The notes beneath the pieces were generated by a model that saw only the letters and a program-made list of their open reading frames with translations, was not told the origin of the DNA and ran no database searches. From Kiritimatiellia bacterium (lineage in GTDB: Bacteria; Verrucomicrobiota; Kiritimatiellia; RFP12; UBA1067), in assembly GCA_017405115.1 (NCBI GenBank), contig JAFRBA010000194.1, forward strand, positions 1 through 13,048: 13,048 nucleotides of DNA, read 5' to 3'. Below, piece by piece: positions 1 to 5,686 of this stretch; within the stretch, counting starts at the first letter, position 1, and each line of letters begins with the position of its first letter. Both the position numbers and the translations under genes were made by a program.

Positions 1-1
1 A

Positions 2-1003
2 CACGTCCGATTCGAGATCGCGGGCGAAAACAAGCTGGAGCGCGTCTCCGGGCACCTCCTTCCCGTCGAGCAGGAGGTCTTGCCCGGCAAGAAGCTCGAC
101 TTCACCATCGTCTACAAGGGCCAGTTGCCAAGCACAAACGCCGAGGACATCGTCGTTACGACTTCGTTCACCGAGAACGCGGAGGGAGCAACGCCGGAAG
201 TTTCTACGGATGATCTTACGGCGATAAGAATTACAATGCAAACGCACATGACGGCCCCTCAAAACACTGACAGACATAGGCATACTTATGGGGTTTGCGA
301 GAAAGTTGCCCTTTTGCATGCACCGGCCTCTGTCGGTCTCAACTGGAGTTGTTCACGAGGATCGGCCGCATTTTCAACATCTGTTGGGGATGGTGTTCGC
401 TCATATTCATGCCCTGTGACCAGTCAGATATCTGACAACCTTTGTGTGGAATATGGGGATACATCATACACTCCACAGATTACGATAGTTGAGCCAACGG
501 GTTTTGAGTGTAGAAATGAAGTATGGTACGAAGACAAGCACAGACCAGCTGGGGAAGTTGGTGGTGTTGAGATGCGCATGCGGCTTTATGTACTGCCGCA
601 GCATGTGTCGTTCTGTGAAATATACATAGTGGAGATACCTTGCTATACGGGCTCGCACAGTGGATTTTACGAGCATGAAGATCAAATGGAAGAATGGTAT
701 CATACTGTGGCGCAGGGCGCTGGGGAATGGGGGCAGCCGTCCATTAGTGGCTATTGGATGACAGACAAAGCCGGGAGTGTGGCTGTTTTGACAAACTGGT
801 GTGCGGGTGTTAAGATTTGGGATGTTCCAATAGGGTGGAATTCGCAGATTGCATCTCCTGTTGCCAAGGAAATCAACCCTGATTTTTACAAACAACGGTT
901 TGAGATATTTACGAATGGGTCATTTCGCATAGACAAGCATTCGAACTGGATTCTTCGCACTATTGACGACCATATTTTTCTTAATGGAGTGCAAAAGAAA
1001 TGA
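2..1003 (+). CDS. Secreted Ig-like repeat protein, C-terminal part (5' partial)
   Basis: The reading frame is open from the first complete codon at base 2, so this is the end of a gene that begins upstream. A TTG at 80 is not a convincing start because the frame upstream is intact and has the same GC-rich codon use. The first ~60 residues look like a beta-rich linker or domain. From about residue 75 a segment with R-H-T-Y-G-V followed by a stretch containing LNWSC resembles a bacterial Ig-like fold. The remainder is rich in Trp, Tyr and Cys. From memory, similar RxTYGV-type domains occur in exported proteins of Lentisphaerae and Verrucomicrobia; this was not checked. Eleven or so cysteines would suit an exported protein, but the signal peptide would lie outside the window. 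GC content drops sharply near base 190, inside the gene. The stop overlaps the next start (ATGA). Function is unknown. Confidence 0.75.
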   Translation, partial: HVRFEIAGENKLERVSGHLLPVEQEVLPGKKLDFTIVYKGQLPSTNAEDIVVTTSFTENAEGATPEVSTDDLTAIRITMQTHMTAPQNTDRHRHTYGVCEKVALLHAPASVGLNWSCSRGSAAFSTSVGDGVRSYSCPVTSQISDNLCVEYGDTSYTPQITIVEPTGFECRNEVWYEDKHRPAGEVGGVEMRMRLYVLPQHVSFCEIYIVEIPCYTGSHSGFYEHEDQMEEWYHTVAQGAGEWGQPSISGYWMTDKAGSVAVLTNWCAGVKIWDVPIGWNSQIASPVAKEINPDFYKQRFEIFTNGSFRIDKHSNWILRTIDDHIFLNGVQKK

Positions 1004-1713
1004 AAAAGAATTTGGCATTGTTCTCAATCGTAATCTTGTTTTGTGGGACGCTTGGGTGCAAAAGGGATTCGTCAGTGCAACCCCGCAGTGATACTATCAC
1101 AATTAAGAAGGCTTGTCATGACATTTCGGACTTTAAGAAATCTCTAGCCGATCTTGATGTCCTAAGCATTCAAAACTGGGTTATTGAAGAGAGCCTGTCA
1201 AACGCCTTTCTGTCGGTGACAAGCAAGTTGGAAAGGGTTGCGCTGTTGAGTGCGGTCGAGAAGGAGATTTCGGCCATGCCATATGCGAGTGTAGATGCGA
1301 GAAAATGCCGTTACCTGTATTCGTCCGTTGCGAGAGCCTATTCCGCCGTGCAGGATTCATATTGGAATTATGCTGACGCTCCGGCATTGGCCGTTGAATG
1401 TTGGTTCGCCGAGATCAACCATTTTAAAGCGGAGATGGATCGGTGCAGAAGGGAAATGAAAACCGTGCGAAGCAACCATGACGCGGTAATTGCTTTGCAT
1501 GAGTTAGAGGATAGAATCTTACTTTGCAATAGTGAATGCGAGAAGACATATTATAAAATTGACATATGCGGATTCATGGGGGAGAGCTTCTGCAAGCGGC
1601 ACCCGGAATCAAGGGGAGATTTTGTTGAGCGGGTCAGGAAGCTTATTGGCCGATATCCAGAATGGTATTCAAGTAAGATGGGAGACTCCGGCGTTCATGG
1701 CGGCAATCATTGA
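1000..1713 (+). CDS. Putative lipoprotein of unknown function
   Basis: A 237-residue protein. It opens with MKK, a hydrophobic stretch and then G-T-L-G-C with Cys20, a plausible signal peptidase II site. The match is imperfect because position -3 is Thr instead of Leu. The mature part looks all-helical and charged, with scattered cysteines (such as C-R at 103-104 and several near 150-195) and no motif I recognise. The ATG overlaps the preceding stop as ATGA, so translation is probably coupled to the Ig-like protein. The next gene follows after 9 bases. Codon use is AT-richer than in the genes after 2623, as in its two neighbours, which suggests that the three arrived together. It may be an envelope-anchored partner of the upstream secreted protein, by position only. 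Confidence 0.75.
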   Translation: MKKNLALFSIVILFCGTLGCKRDSSVQPRSDTITIKKACHDISDFKKSLADLDVLSIQNWVIEESLSNAFLSVTSKLERVALLSAVEKEISAMPYASVDARKCRYLYSSVARAYSAVQDSYWNYADAPALAVECWFAEINHFKAEMDRCRREMKTVRSNHDAVIALHELEDRILLCNSECEKTYYKIDICGFMGESFCKRHPESRGDFVERVRKLIGRYPEWYSSKMGDSGVHGGNH

Positions 1714-1722
1714 GGAGGAGAA

Positions 1723-2415
1723 ATGAGACGAATGACTATATGTATGATGCTTCTTGCCGCGGCGGCAATAATTGTTGCCATGTTCTTGATGCCCGTTGGG
1801 CGGAGCAGTGAATATGGATCGACGTGTGGTCTTATGTATGGTAGCAAGGTTGACGGAGTCGTTCGATATGCGTTTGAGAACAACGATCACGATTCGACAG
1901 CATTAGAACGGCTTAATGACATGCGGGCTACTTGGCTTGCACAAGATTTCCGTTTGCGGGTGTTTCATCGGGCATGTGCACAATGTCGGGAAGTTCCCAC
2001 AAATGACTTGATGACCGTCGTCATGCGGACAACAGTTGAGGTTCGACCTAAGAAAATATCGGTGCTGATAAGGGCGGTTGCCTCGACGCCTGAAATTGCA
2101 TCTGCATGTGCGCAATCATTTTCAAGAGAAATTATAGAGTCTACGATCGAGAAGGGGAATCAATGCAAGGAAATCGGCGCCGCGCAGTTGCGGCGCAACT
2201 TTGAAAAACAAGAGCGTCATGCGTCTAGACTTCAAAAAGAACTTCAATCAATGAAGGCAAATGCATCAAACATCGAAACTGCGGCGGTTAAGCGCCTTGA
2301 AAGCGAAATTGCTTCTCTGCGGAAAAGACTTGTTGCAATGCAACTTGATATGTCCGCAGTTCAGGAGGTGGATAGTTGGTGCGGTATTTTTGAGGAGGCG
2401 GAATACAGCGAGTGA
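1723..2415 (+). CDS. Membrane-anchored coiled-coil protein, Wzz/PCP-like periplasmic region
   Basis: A 230-residue protein with a strong Shine-Dalgarno (GAGGAGG) just before the ATG, overlapping the end of the preceding gene. Residues 5-24 form one membrane segment or uncleaved signal. Residues ~100-140 read V-E-V-R-P-K-K followed by hydrophobic strands and S-T-P-E-I-A-S-A-C-A-Q-S-F. This resembles the pattern in polysaccharide co-polymerases (Wzz, GumC), where a strand is followed by '(D)PELAAxIAN'. Residues ~150-215 are a heptad-rich coiled coil, as expected for that family. A second C-terminal membrane helix and any kinase domain, usual in Wzz/BY-kinase proteins, are absent. It could thus be a truncated or divergent family member, or an unrelated coiled-coil protein. 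The family call is from memory of the pattern. It lies in the low-GC block. Confidence 0.65.
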   Translation: MRRMTICMMLLAAAAIIVAMFLMPVGRSSEYGSTCGLMYGSKVDGVVRYAFENNDHDSTALERLNDMRATWLAQDFRLRVFHRACAQCREVPTNDLMTVVMRTTVEVRPKKISVLIRAVASTPEIASACAQSFSREIIESTIEKGNQCKEIGAAQLRRNFEKQERHASRLQKELQSMKANASNIETAAVKRLESEIASLRKRLVAMQLDMSAVQEVDSWCGIFEEAEYSE

Positions 2416-2498
2416 CAAACGCAAAGTTCAAGATCGTTTTGATAAAAATGAAGGACGATCTAAAGAAACTACGTCCTGCAGCAAGTCTGCTGGAGTGA
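2412..2498 (+). CDS. Possible 28-codon small ORF overlapping the preceding stop (GTGA)
   Basis: A GTG at 2412 overlaps the TGA of the preceding gene in the same 4-base manner as the other coupled genes here. A GAGGAGG stretch lies at 2393-2399, about 12 bases upstream, which is rather far. The peptide is lysine-rich and amphipathic (it contains K-F-K-I-V-L-I-K-M-K) and ends after 28 residues. It may be a real small protein, the start of a gene truncated by the event that ended the low-GC block, or chance. No homologue is recognised. Confidence 0.25.
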   Translation: MTNAKFKIVLIKMKDDLKKLRPAASLLE

Positions 2499-2622
2499 AA
2501 AACGTTGCTATGGTTTGTGTGGCTTTAGAGGCTGAGGCGTGCAAGTCCATGGCCGGGGTTGCGAGCTTGCGTTTTATCAGCGGGCGATTGCCGGAGAAAA
2601 GGCGTTTTGCTATAATGCACGC
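2416..2622. other. Intergenic stretch before the nitroreductase
   Basis: Apart from the possible small ORF (2412-2498) and the promoter at 2588-2616, nothing is recognised here. Base composition returns from AT-rich to GC-rich at about 2530, which marks the right edge of the low-GC block. No inverted repeat, transposase remnant or obvious terminator is visible. Confidence 0.5.
2588..2616 (+). promoter_or_regulatory. Near-consensus sigma70-type promoter, leaderless
   Basis: TTGCCG at 2588-2593, a 17-base spacer and TATAAT at 2611-2616 with an upstream TGC (extended -10). Only six bases (GCACGC) separate the -10 box from the ATG at 2623. Transcription should therefore begin at or next to the A of the start codon. 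No Shine-Dalgarno lies in the intervening bases. Confidence 0.8.
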
Positions 2623-3249
2623 ATGAAAAACTATATCACAACGTTGTTCGCCGCAGCAGGCTTCGCCATGAGCGGCCTTGCGGAACCGATGAAACTCCCG
2701 GCACCTGACATGGAAGGTGGCCTTACTGTAATGCAGGCCCTGAAGGCCAGGCATTCGGAAAGGGCGTTCGCCGAAACCGAGCTCTCGGCAAAGGAGCTGT
2801 CGGGGCTCCTTTGGGCGGCGAACGGCTTCAACCGTCCAGACAGGCGTACGAACGCGACTGGATTGAACAAGCAGACGATCGTCCTCTACGTATGCATGAA
2901 GTCGGGCGCATACCGCTATGACGCGAAGGCGAACGAACTCGTCAAGGTGAGCGACGAGGATTTGCGTCCGGCCGTCGCGGGGCATCAGGCGTTCGCGGCG
3001 ACGGCGCCGGTGTCGGTCGTTGTAGCGGCGGACACGAGCGACCCGATCTACAAGGGCGCGCGGGGCACGCTTTCGTGCTATGACGCGGGAATCGTATCCG
3101 GCAACATCTACCTCTACTGCGCCGCGCACAATCTCGCCACGGTCTGCCGCGCCTCGATGGACCGCGAGAAGCTGAAGAAGGGGCTCGGGCTCGCGGACAG
3201 CATTACCTTGCACCTCAACCACCCGGTCGGGCACTTTATGGCAAAATAA
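2623..3249 (+). CDS. Exported nitroreductase-family protein (FMN-dependent)
   Basis: A 208-residue member of the nitroreductase family (PF00881), whose members use FMN to transfer hydride to nitro, quinone or related substrates. Residues 1-20 look like a signal peptide ending A-E. Residues 36-47 (A-L-K-A-R-H-S-E-R) match the Arg-rich FMN phosphate-binding start, and 62-73 (L-L-W-A-A-N-G-F-N-R-P-D) the next conserved block. A-A-H-N-L-A-T-V, near 167-174, is the usual late block before a glycine-containing end. Length and layout fit the small exported group seen in Bacteroidales and relatives. The start at 2623 is preferred over an in-frame ATG at 2539 because it follows the promoter at leaderless distance and gives a clean signal peptide. 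The physiological substrate cannot be told. It seems to be a single-gene unit; the kinase starts 35 bases on. Confidence 0.88.
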   Translation: MKNYITTLFAAAGFAMSGLAEPMKLPAPDMEGGLTVMQALKARHSERAFAETELSAKELSGLLWAANGFNRPDRRTNATGLNKQTIVLYVCMKSGAYRYDAKANELVKVSDEDLRPAVAGHQAFAATAPVSVVVAADTSDPIYKGARGTLSCYDAGIVSGNIYLYCAAHNLATVCRASMDREKLKKGLGLADSITLHLNHPVGHFMAK

Positions 3250-3284
3250 AGGCGGTGAATGCCTAAAGCCAGGGACAGCTGAGT

Positions 3285-4262
3285 ATGCTTGAGACTGGAA
3301 GGCATGTCGGGTCGTATCGCGTCGTGCGCCTGCTCGGCAAGGGCGGGATGGCCGAAGTCTACGAAGTCGAGAACGAACGGCTCGGGGCGCGCTTTGCGCT
3401 GAAGGCGTTCACGCTCGACCACGGCGAGGTCGACTTCCTTCGCAAGCGCTTTCAGGTCGAGGGACGGCTTCTCGCGCGCCTGTCTCATCCGCGCATCGTT
3501 CGCGTCTACGACATGGACGTCGACGAGGGGACGGGGCTCCCGTACTACGTCATGGACCTCGTCCTCGACGAGTCGGGGCGTCCGCGCTCTCTTAGGGACG
3601 CGCTCGAGAGCGGCGAGGCGACCGAGGAGATGGCGGCGAACTGGTACGAAGACCTTCGCGAAGGGCTGGAGTACATCCATGCGATGGGCGTAGTGCACCG
3701 CGACGTGACGCTGGACAACGTGCTTGTCGGCTCTGACGGACGGGCGGTCCTCTCGGACTTCGGGGTGTCGAAGATTCTGCCGCGCGACCTGCGCGCCGAG
3801 CTCAAGGAGACCGTCAACACGATTGTGCGGGGCGGAAAGCCTCTTATGGGCAAGTCGTTCTACATCGCGCCAGAAGTCGCGGACGGGGGCGACGAGTCTG
3901 CGGCGTCCGACTGCTATTCGCTCGGAGTGATGATGCTGAGGCTTCTCACGCAGGTGTGGTATGCGCCCGGCGTGAAGCTGGACGACCTGCTCCTTCCGCT
4001 CGACCCGCAGTGGCGTCGCATACTTCCGCTGCTCCTTGCCGAAAAGCCGACGGACAGGCGGATGCCCGCCTGGCACGGACCGGCGAAGAATCCGTTCCGT
4101 TCGATTGTCACGGCGGGCGGCGGCGAAAACGACGTCATGCTGCGCATCCGGTTCCCGCACTGGGTTCTGGGCGGGATCATGCTCTTTGCGGCCATGGCGT
4201 TTGCGGCGGTCGCAATCTACGCGGCATACGAGCGCGGACAGCGCAAGATGGCGGAGCGGTAA
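3285..4262 (+). CDS. Hanks-type serine/threonine protein kinase with C-terminal membrane anchor
   Basis: A 325-residue kinase. Visible elements are the glycine loop G-K-G-G-M-A-E-V-Y (18-26), ATP-binding Lys40, helix-C Glu59, H-R-D (138-140) with Asn145, D-F-G (158-160) and A-P-E (195-197). The lysine usual at HRDxK is Thr142, but catalytic Asp and metal-binding Asn are kept, so it is probably active. The region after ~260 is short. Residues ~293-314 form one membrane helix, placing the kinase on the cytoplasmic side. There is no PASTA or other sensor. A short SD-like AGGGA lies 10 bases before the ATG. The reading frame stops at TAA (4260-4262) but then stays open for 14 codons to a TGA that would overlap the sigma factor start (ATGA), so the kinase may have lost a short charged tail. 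It lies next to an ECF-like sigma factor, its likely partner. Confidence 0.93.
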   Translation: MLETGRHVGSYRVVRLLGKGGMAEVYEVENERLGARFALKAFTLDHGEVDFLRKRFQVEGRLLARLSHPRIVRVYDMDVDEGTGLPYYVMDLVLDESGRPRSLRDALESGEATEEMAANWYEDLREGLEYIHAMGVVHRDVTLDNVLVGSDGRAVLSDFGVSKILPRDLRAELKETVNTIVRGGKPLMGKSFYIAPEVADGGDESAASDCYSLGVMMLRLLTQVWYAPGVKLDDLLLPLDPQWRRILPLLLAEKPTDRRMPAWHGPAKNPFRSIVTAGGGENDVMLRIRFPHWVLGGIMLFAAMAFAAVAIYAAYERGQRKMAER

Positions 4263-4303
4263 CTGCGGGAGCTGCGCGAGAGGATTTCGGTCATGGAGGC
4301 GAA

Positions 4304-4906
4304 ATGAGCGCGTTTCCAGAGACTCCGGCGACGCTTCTCGTGAAGCTCGCCGCCCAGGTGACTGGCGAGGACGAGGCGAACTGGGTGCGCTTTGCGGACC
4401 TGTACGTTCCGGCCATACGCGAGTTTGCGCGGCATCGCGGCGACGGACGCGACGTGGACGACGTTGTGCAGGAGGTGCTTGCAGGGCTCGTGCGAGTGTT
4501 TCGCGGCAACAAGTTTTCCGTTCGCGAGGGCAAGGGGAACTTTCGCGCGTATCTCGCCAAGATGATCCGCAACCAGCTCTACATGGCGTATCGGCGCGAA
4601 AAGGCGCGGGGGCTTGGGCTCAACGTGCCCCTGGACGAGGCGGAGCCCGTCGTTCCGGCGGACAGCGTCACGGCGGCGATAGACGCGGAATGGGCGGCGG
4701 CGCGGCACCGTGCTGCGGTTGAGCACGTCCTCGCGAAGACGCTTGTCTCGGACCTCAACAAGCGCCTCTACCGCGCGTATGTCGTCGAAGAGCGGCCGAT
4801 AGACGAGGTCGCGCGCGAGTTCGGGGTGACGCGCAACCAGGTGAGCCAGGCCAAGACGCGCATCGGCCGTATGGTCGCCGCGATAGAGGGTTTTGTCGAA
4901 GAGTGA
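4304..4906 (+). CDS. ECF-like sigma-70 family RNA polymerase sigma factor
   Basis: A 200-residue sigma factor with region 2 (residues ~25-100) and region 4 (~140-190) only, as in the ECF group. Region 2.2 holds D-V-D-D-V-V-Q-E (50-57), equivalent to the DAED motif that contacts the polymerase beta' subunit. F-R-A-Y-L-A-K-M-I-R-N (80-90) leads into regions 2.3-2.4, which open the -10 element. The C-terminal helix-turn-helix includes I-D-E-V-A-R-E-F-G-V-T-R-N-Q-V, which reads the -35. A GGAGG at 4295-4299 lies 4 bases before the ATG. There is no anti-sigma gene next to it. The upstream kinase takes that position, which suggests control by phosphorylation as described for other kinase-linked ECF factors. 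The acidic 2.2 motif is intact, unlike in the kinase-dependent EcfP of Vibrio. Confidence 0.9.
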   Translation: MSAFPETPATLLVKLAAQVTGEDEANWVRFADLYVPAIREFARHRGDGRDVDDVVQEVLAGLVRVFRGNKFSVREGKGNFRAYLAKMIRNQLYMAYRREKARGLGLNVPLDEAEPVVPADSVTAAIDAEWAAARHRAAVEHVLAKTLVSDLNKRLYRAYVVEERPIDEVAREFGVTRNQVSQAKTRIGRMVAAIEGFVEE

Positions 4907-4910
4907 GAGA

Positions 4911-4973
4911 ATGGACACGATAAGTCGAGAGCAGCGGCCTAAGGTGATGTCGGCGATACACTCGCGCGACACG
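4911..4973 (+). pseudogene. vsr: 5' remnant of a vsr (very short patch repair endonuclease) gene
   Basis: Codons 1-21 from ATG 4911 encode M-D-T-I-S-R-E-Q-R-P, then K-V-M-S-A-I-H-S-R-D-T. This follows the Vsr family opening (MDxxSxEQRxxxMSxIxSxDT), which in complete genes leads to KPE and the nicking domain. Here similarity stops at the D-T and the frame runs directly into YjdF. None of the catalytic part (zinc site, Asp/His residues) remains, so this is a remnant, not a working nuclease. No cytosine methylase gene lies nearby. The call rests on remembered family sequence. Confidence 0.7.
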
Positions 4974-5663
4974 CTATCGTGCAGTTGTTTCATCAAATGG
5001 GAGAGGTGGATGGTTGCCGCGCTTGTGTGCGTGGCGGTCGTGCTGGGCATCTACCCCGCCGACAGGACGGTGTGGTGCGTCGAGATGGTGTGGGCGGTCG
5101 GGCTGTGGGCGATTCTACTCCTTACGCGCAGGAAGTTCCGCTTCTCACCGCTGGCCTACCTCTGCTTCTTCGTCTGGACGGTTCTCCAGCTTGTCGGTGC
5201 ACACTACACGTTCGAACTCGTGCCGATGGACTGGCTCAAGGAACCGCTTGGACTTGTCCGCAATCCCTACGACCGCATCGCGCACTTCGCGGTCGGCTGG
5301 TTTGCGTTTCCGCTCGCCGAACTCTTCTTCCGCAAGGGCTGGGTGAAGTCCGCTGGCTTTGCCGCGTTCTTCGCCGTGATGTCGACTGTCGCAATGGCCG
5401 GAATCTGGGAGCTCGTCGAGTGGATCTACGCGGTCGTTGACGGCGGCGAGGCGGGTGCGGCGTTCCTCGGCTCGCAGGGCGACGTATGGGACGCGCAGAA
5501 GGACATCCTCTGCGACACCCTAGGCGCGATCTGCTCTTCGGGGCTTTTCCTATGGCGCGTCCGAAGTTCACCACCTCGCCGCGCATCGGCATCGCCTATA
5601 CCTCTCCGCGCGACCAGAAGCGCAAGTGGCGGTTCGCGGCCGCGACGCCGTAGCATTGGATAA
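4911..5663 (+). CDS. yjdF: YjdF/DUF2238 membrane protein with a Vsr-derived N-terminus and a frame-shifted C-terminus
   Basis: The body (residues ~30-216 from ATG 4911) is a full YjdF/DUF2238 protein with about six membrane helices. Family marks include G-A-H-Y-T-F (96-101), R-N-P-Y-D-R-I-A-H-F (118-127), W-E-L-V-E-W (166-171) and L-G-S-Q-G-D-V-W-D (186-194). The function of the family is unknown. Residues 1-21 do not belong to it: they match the start of Vsr endonucleases. Residues ~217-250 are an Arg/Ser/Pro-rich tail, produced because the frame runs through mpg sequence in the wrong phase. Translation may begin at ATG 4911, four bases after the sigma factor stop, giving a fusion. It could also begin at ATG 5010, which has its own GGGAGAGG at 4999-5006. 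The second gives a normal YjdF N-terminus and is somewhat more likely on Shine-Dalgarno grounds. Confidence 0.85.
   Translation: MDTISREQRPKVMSAIHSRDTLSCSCFIKWERWMVAALVCVAVVLGIYPADRTVWCVEMVWAVGLWAILLLTRRKFRFSPLAYLCFFVWTVLQLVGAHYTFELVPMDWLKEPLGLVRNPYDRIAHFAVGWFAFPLAELFFRKGWVKSAGFAAFFAVMSTVAMAGIWELVEWIYAVVDGGEAGAAFLGSQGDVWDAQKDILCDTLGAICSSGLFLWRVRSSPPRRASASPIPLRATRSASGGSRPRRRSIG
5554..5653 (+). pseudogene. mpg: 3' remnant of an mpg (3-methyladenine DNA glycosylase) gene
   Basis: Bases 5555-5653 align without gaps to 10826-10924, the end of the intact mpg in this window. By my count 86 of 99 bases match, as do 25 of 32 residues, and both end at the same stop. Conserved peptide pieces are A-R-P-K-F, S-P-R-I-G-I-A-Y, S-P-R-D-Q and R-K-W-R-F. 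Most differences are conservative or synonymous, so the fragment was once translated in this frame. The rest of the gene is missing; the sequence upstream is the end of yjdF, read in another frame. Confidence 0.85.
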
Positions 5664-5671
5664 TGCGAAAA

Positions 5672-5680
5672 TGATATAAT
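5672..5680 (+). promoter_or_regulatory. Extended -10 promoter, leaderless
   Basis: TGATATAAT (extended -10, TATAAT at 5675-5680) is followed by GTCGGC and then the ATG at 5687. The six-base spacing equals that at 2623 and 10961. No good -35 box is seen 16-18 bases upstream, which the TGn extension may compensate. It lies just after the mpg remnant stop. Confidence 0.75.
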
Positions 5681-5686
5681 GTCGGC

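Noticed and set aside
80..82. TTG as the start of the first gene
   Set aside because: The frame is open to the window edge with the same codon use, and no Shine-Dalgarno at proper spacing supports a new start.
2539..2541. Upstream ATG for the nitroreductase
   Set aside because: It lies before the promoter and would put 28 unrelated residues before a good signal peptide.
3250..3264. Short hairpin AGGC/GCCT between nitroreductase and kinase
   Set aside because: Only four base pairs, no T run; too weak for a terminator.
3705..3722. Kinase as an inactive pseudokinase because of Thr in place of the HRDxK lysine
   Set aside because: Catalytic Asp, Asn, DFG, ATP-binding Lys and helix-C Glu are all present, and other active kinases lack that lysine.
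2428..4160. Long minus-strand open frames (2428-3234, 3114-4160)
   Set aside because: They lie opposite the nitroreductase and kinase genes, are Arg/His/Ala-rich with no domain, and reflect high GC at third positions.
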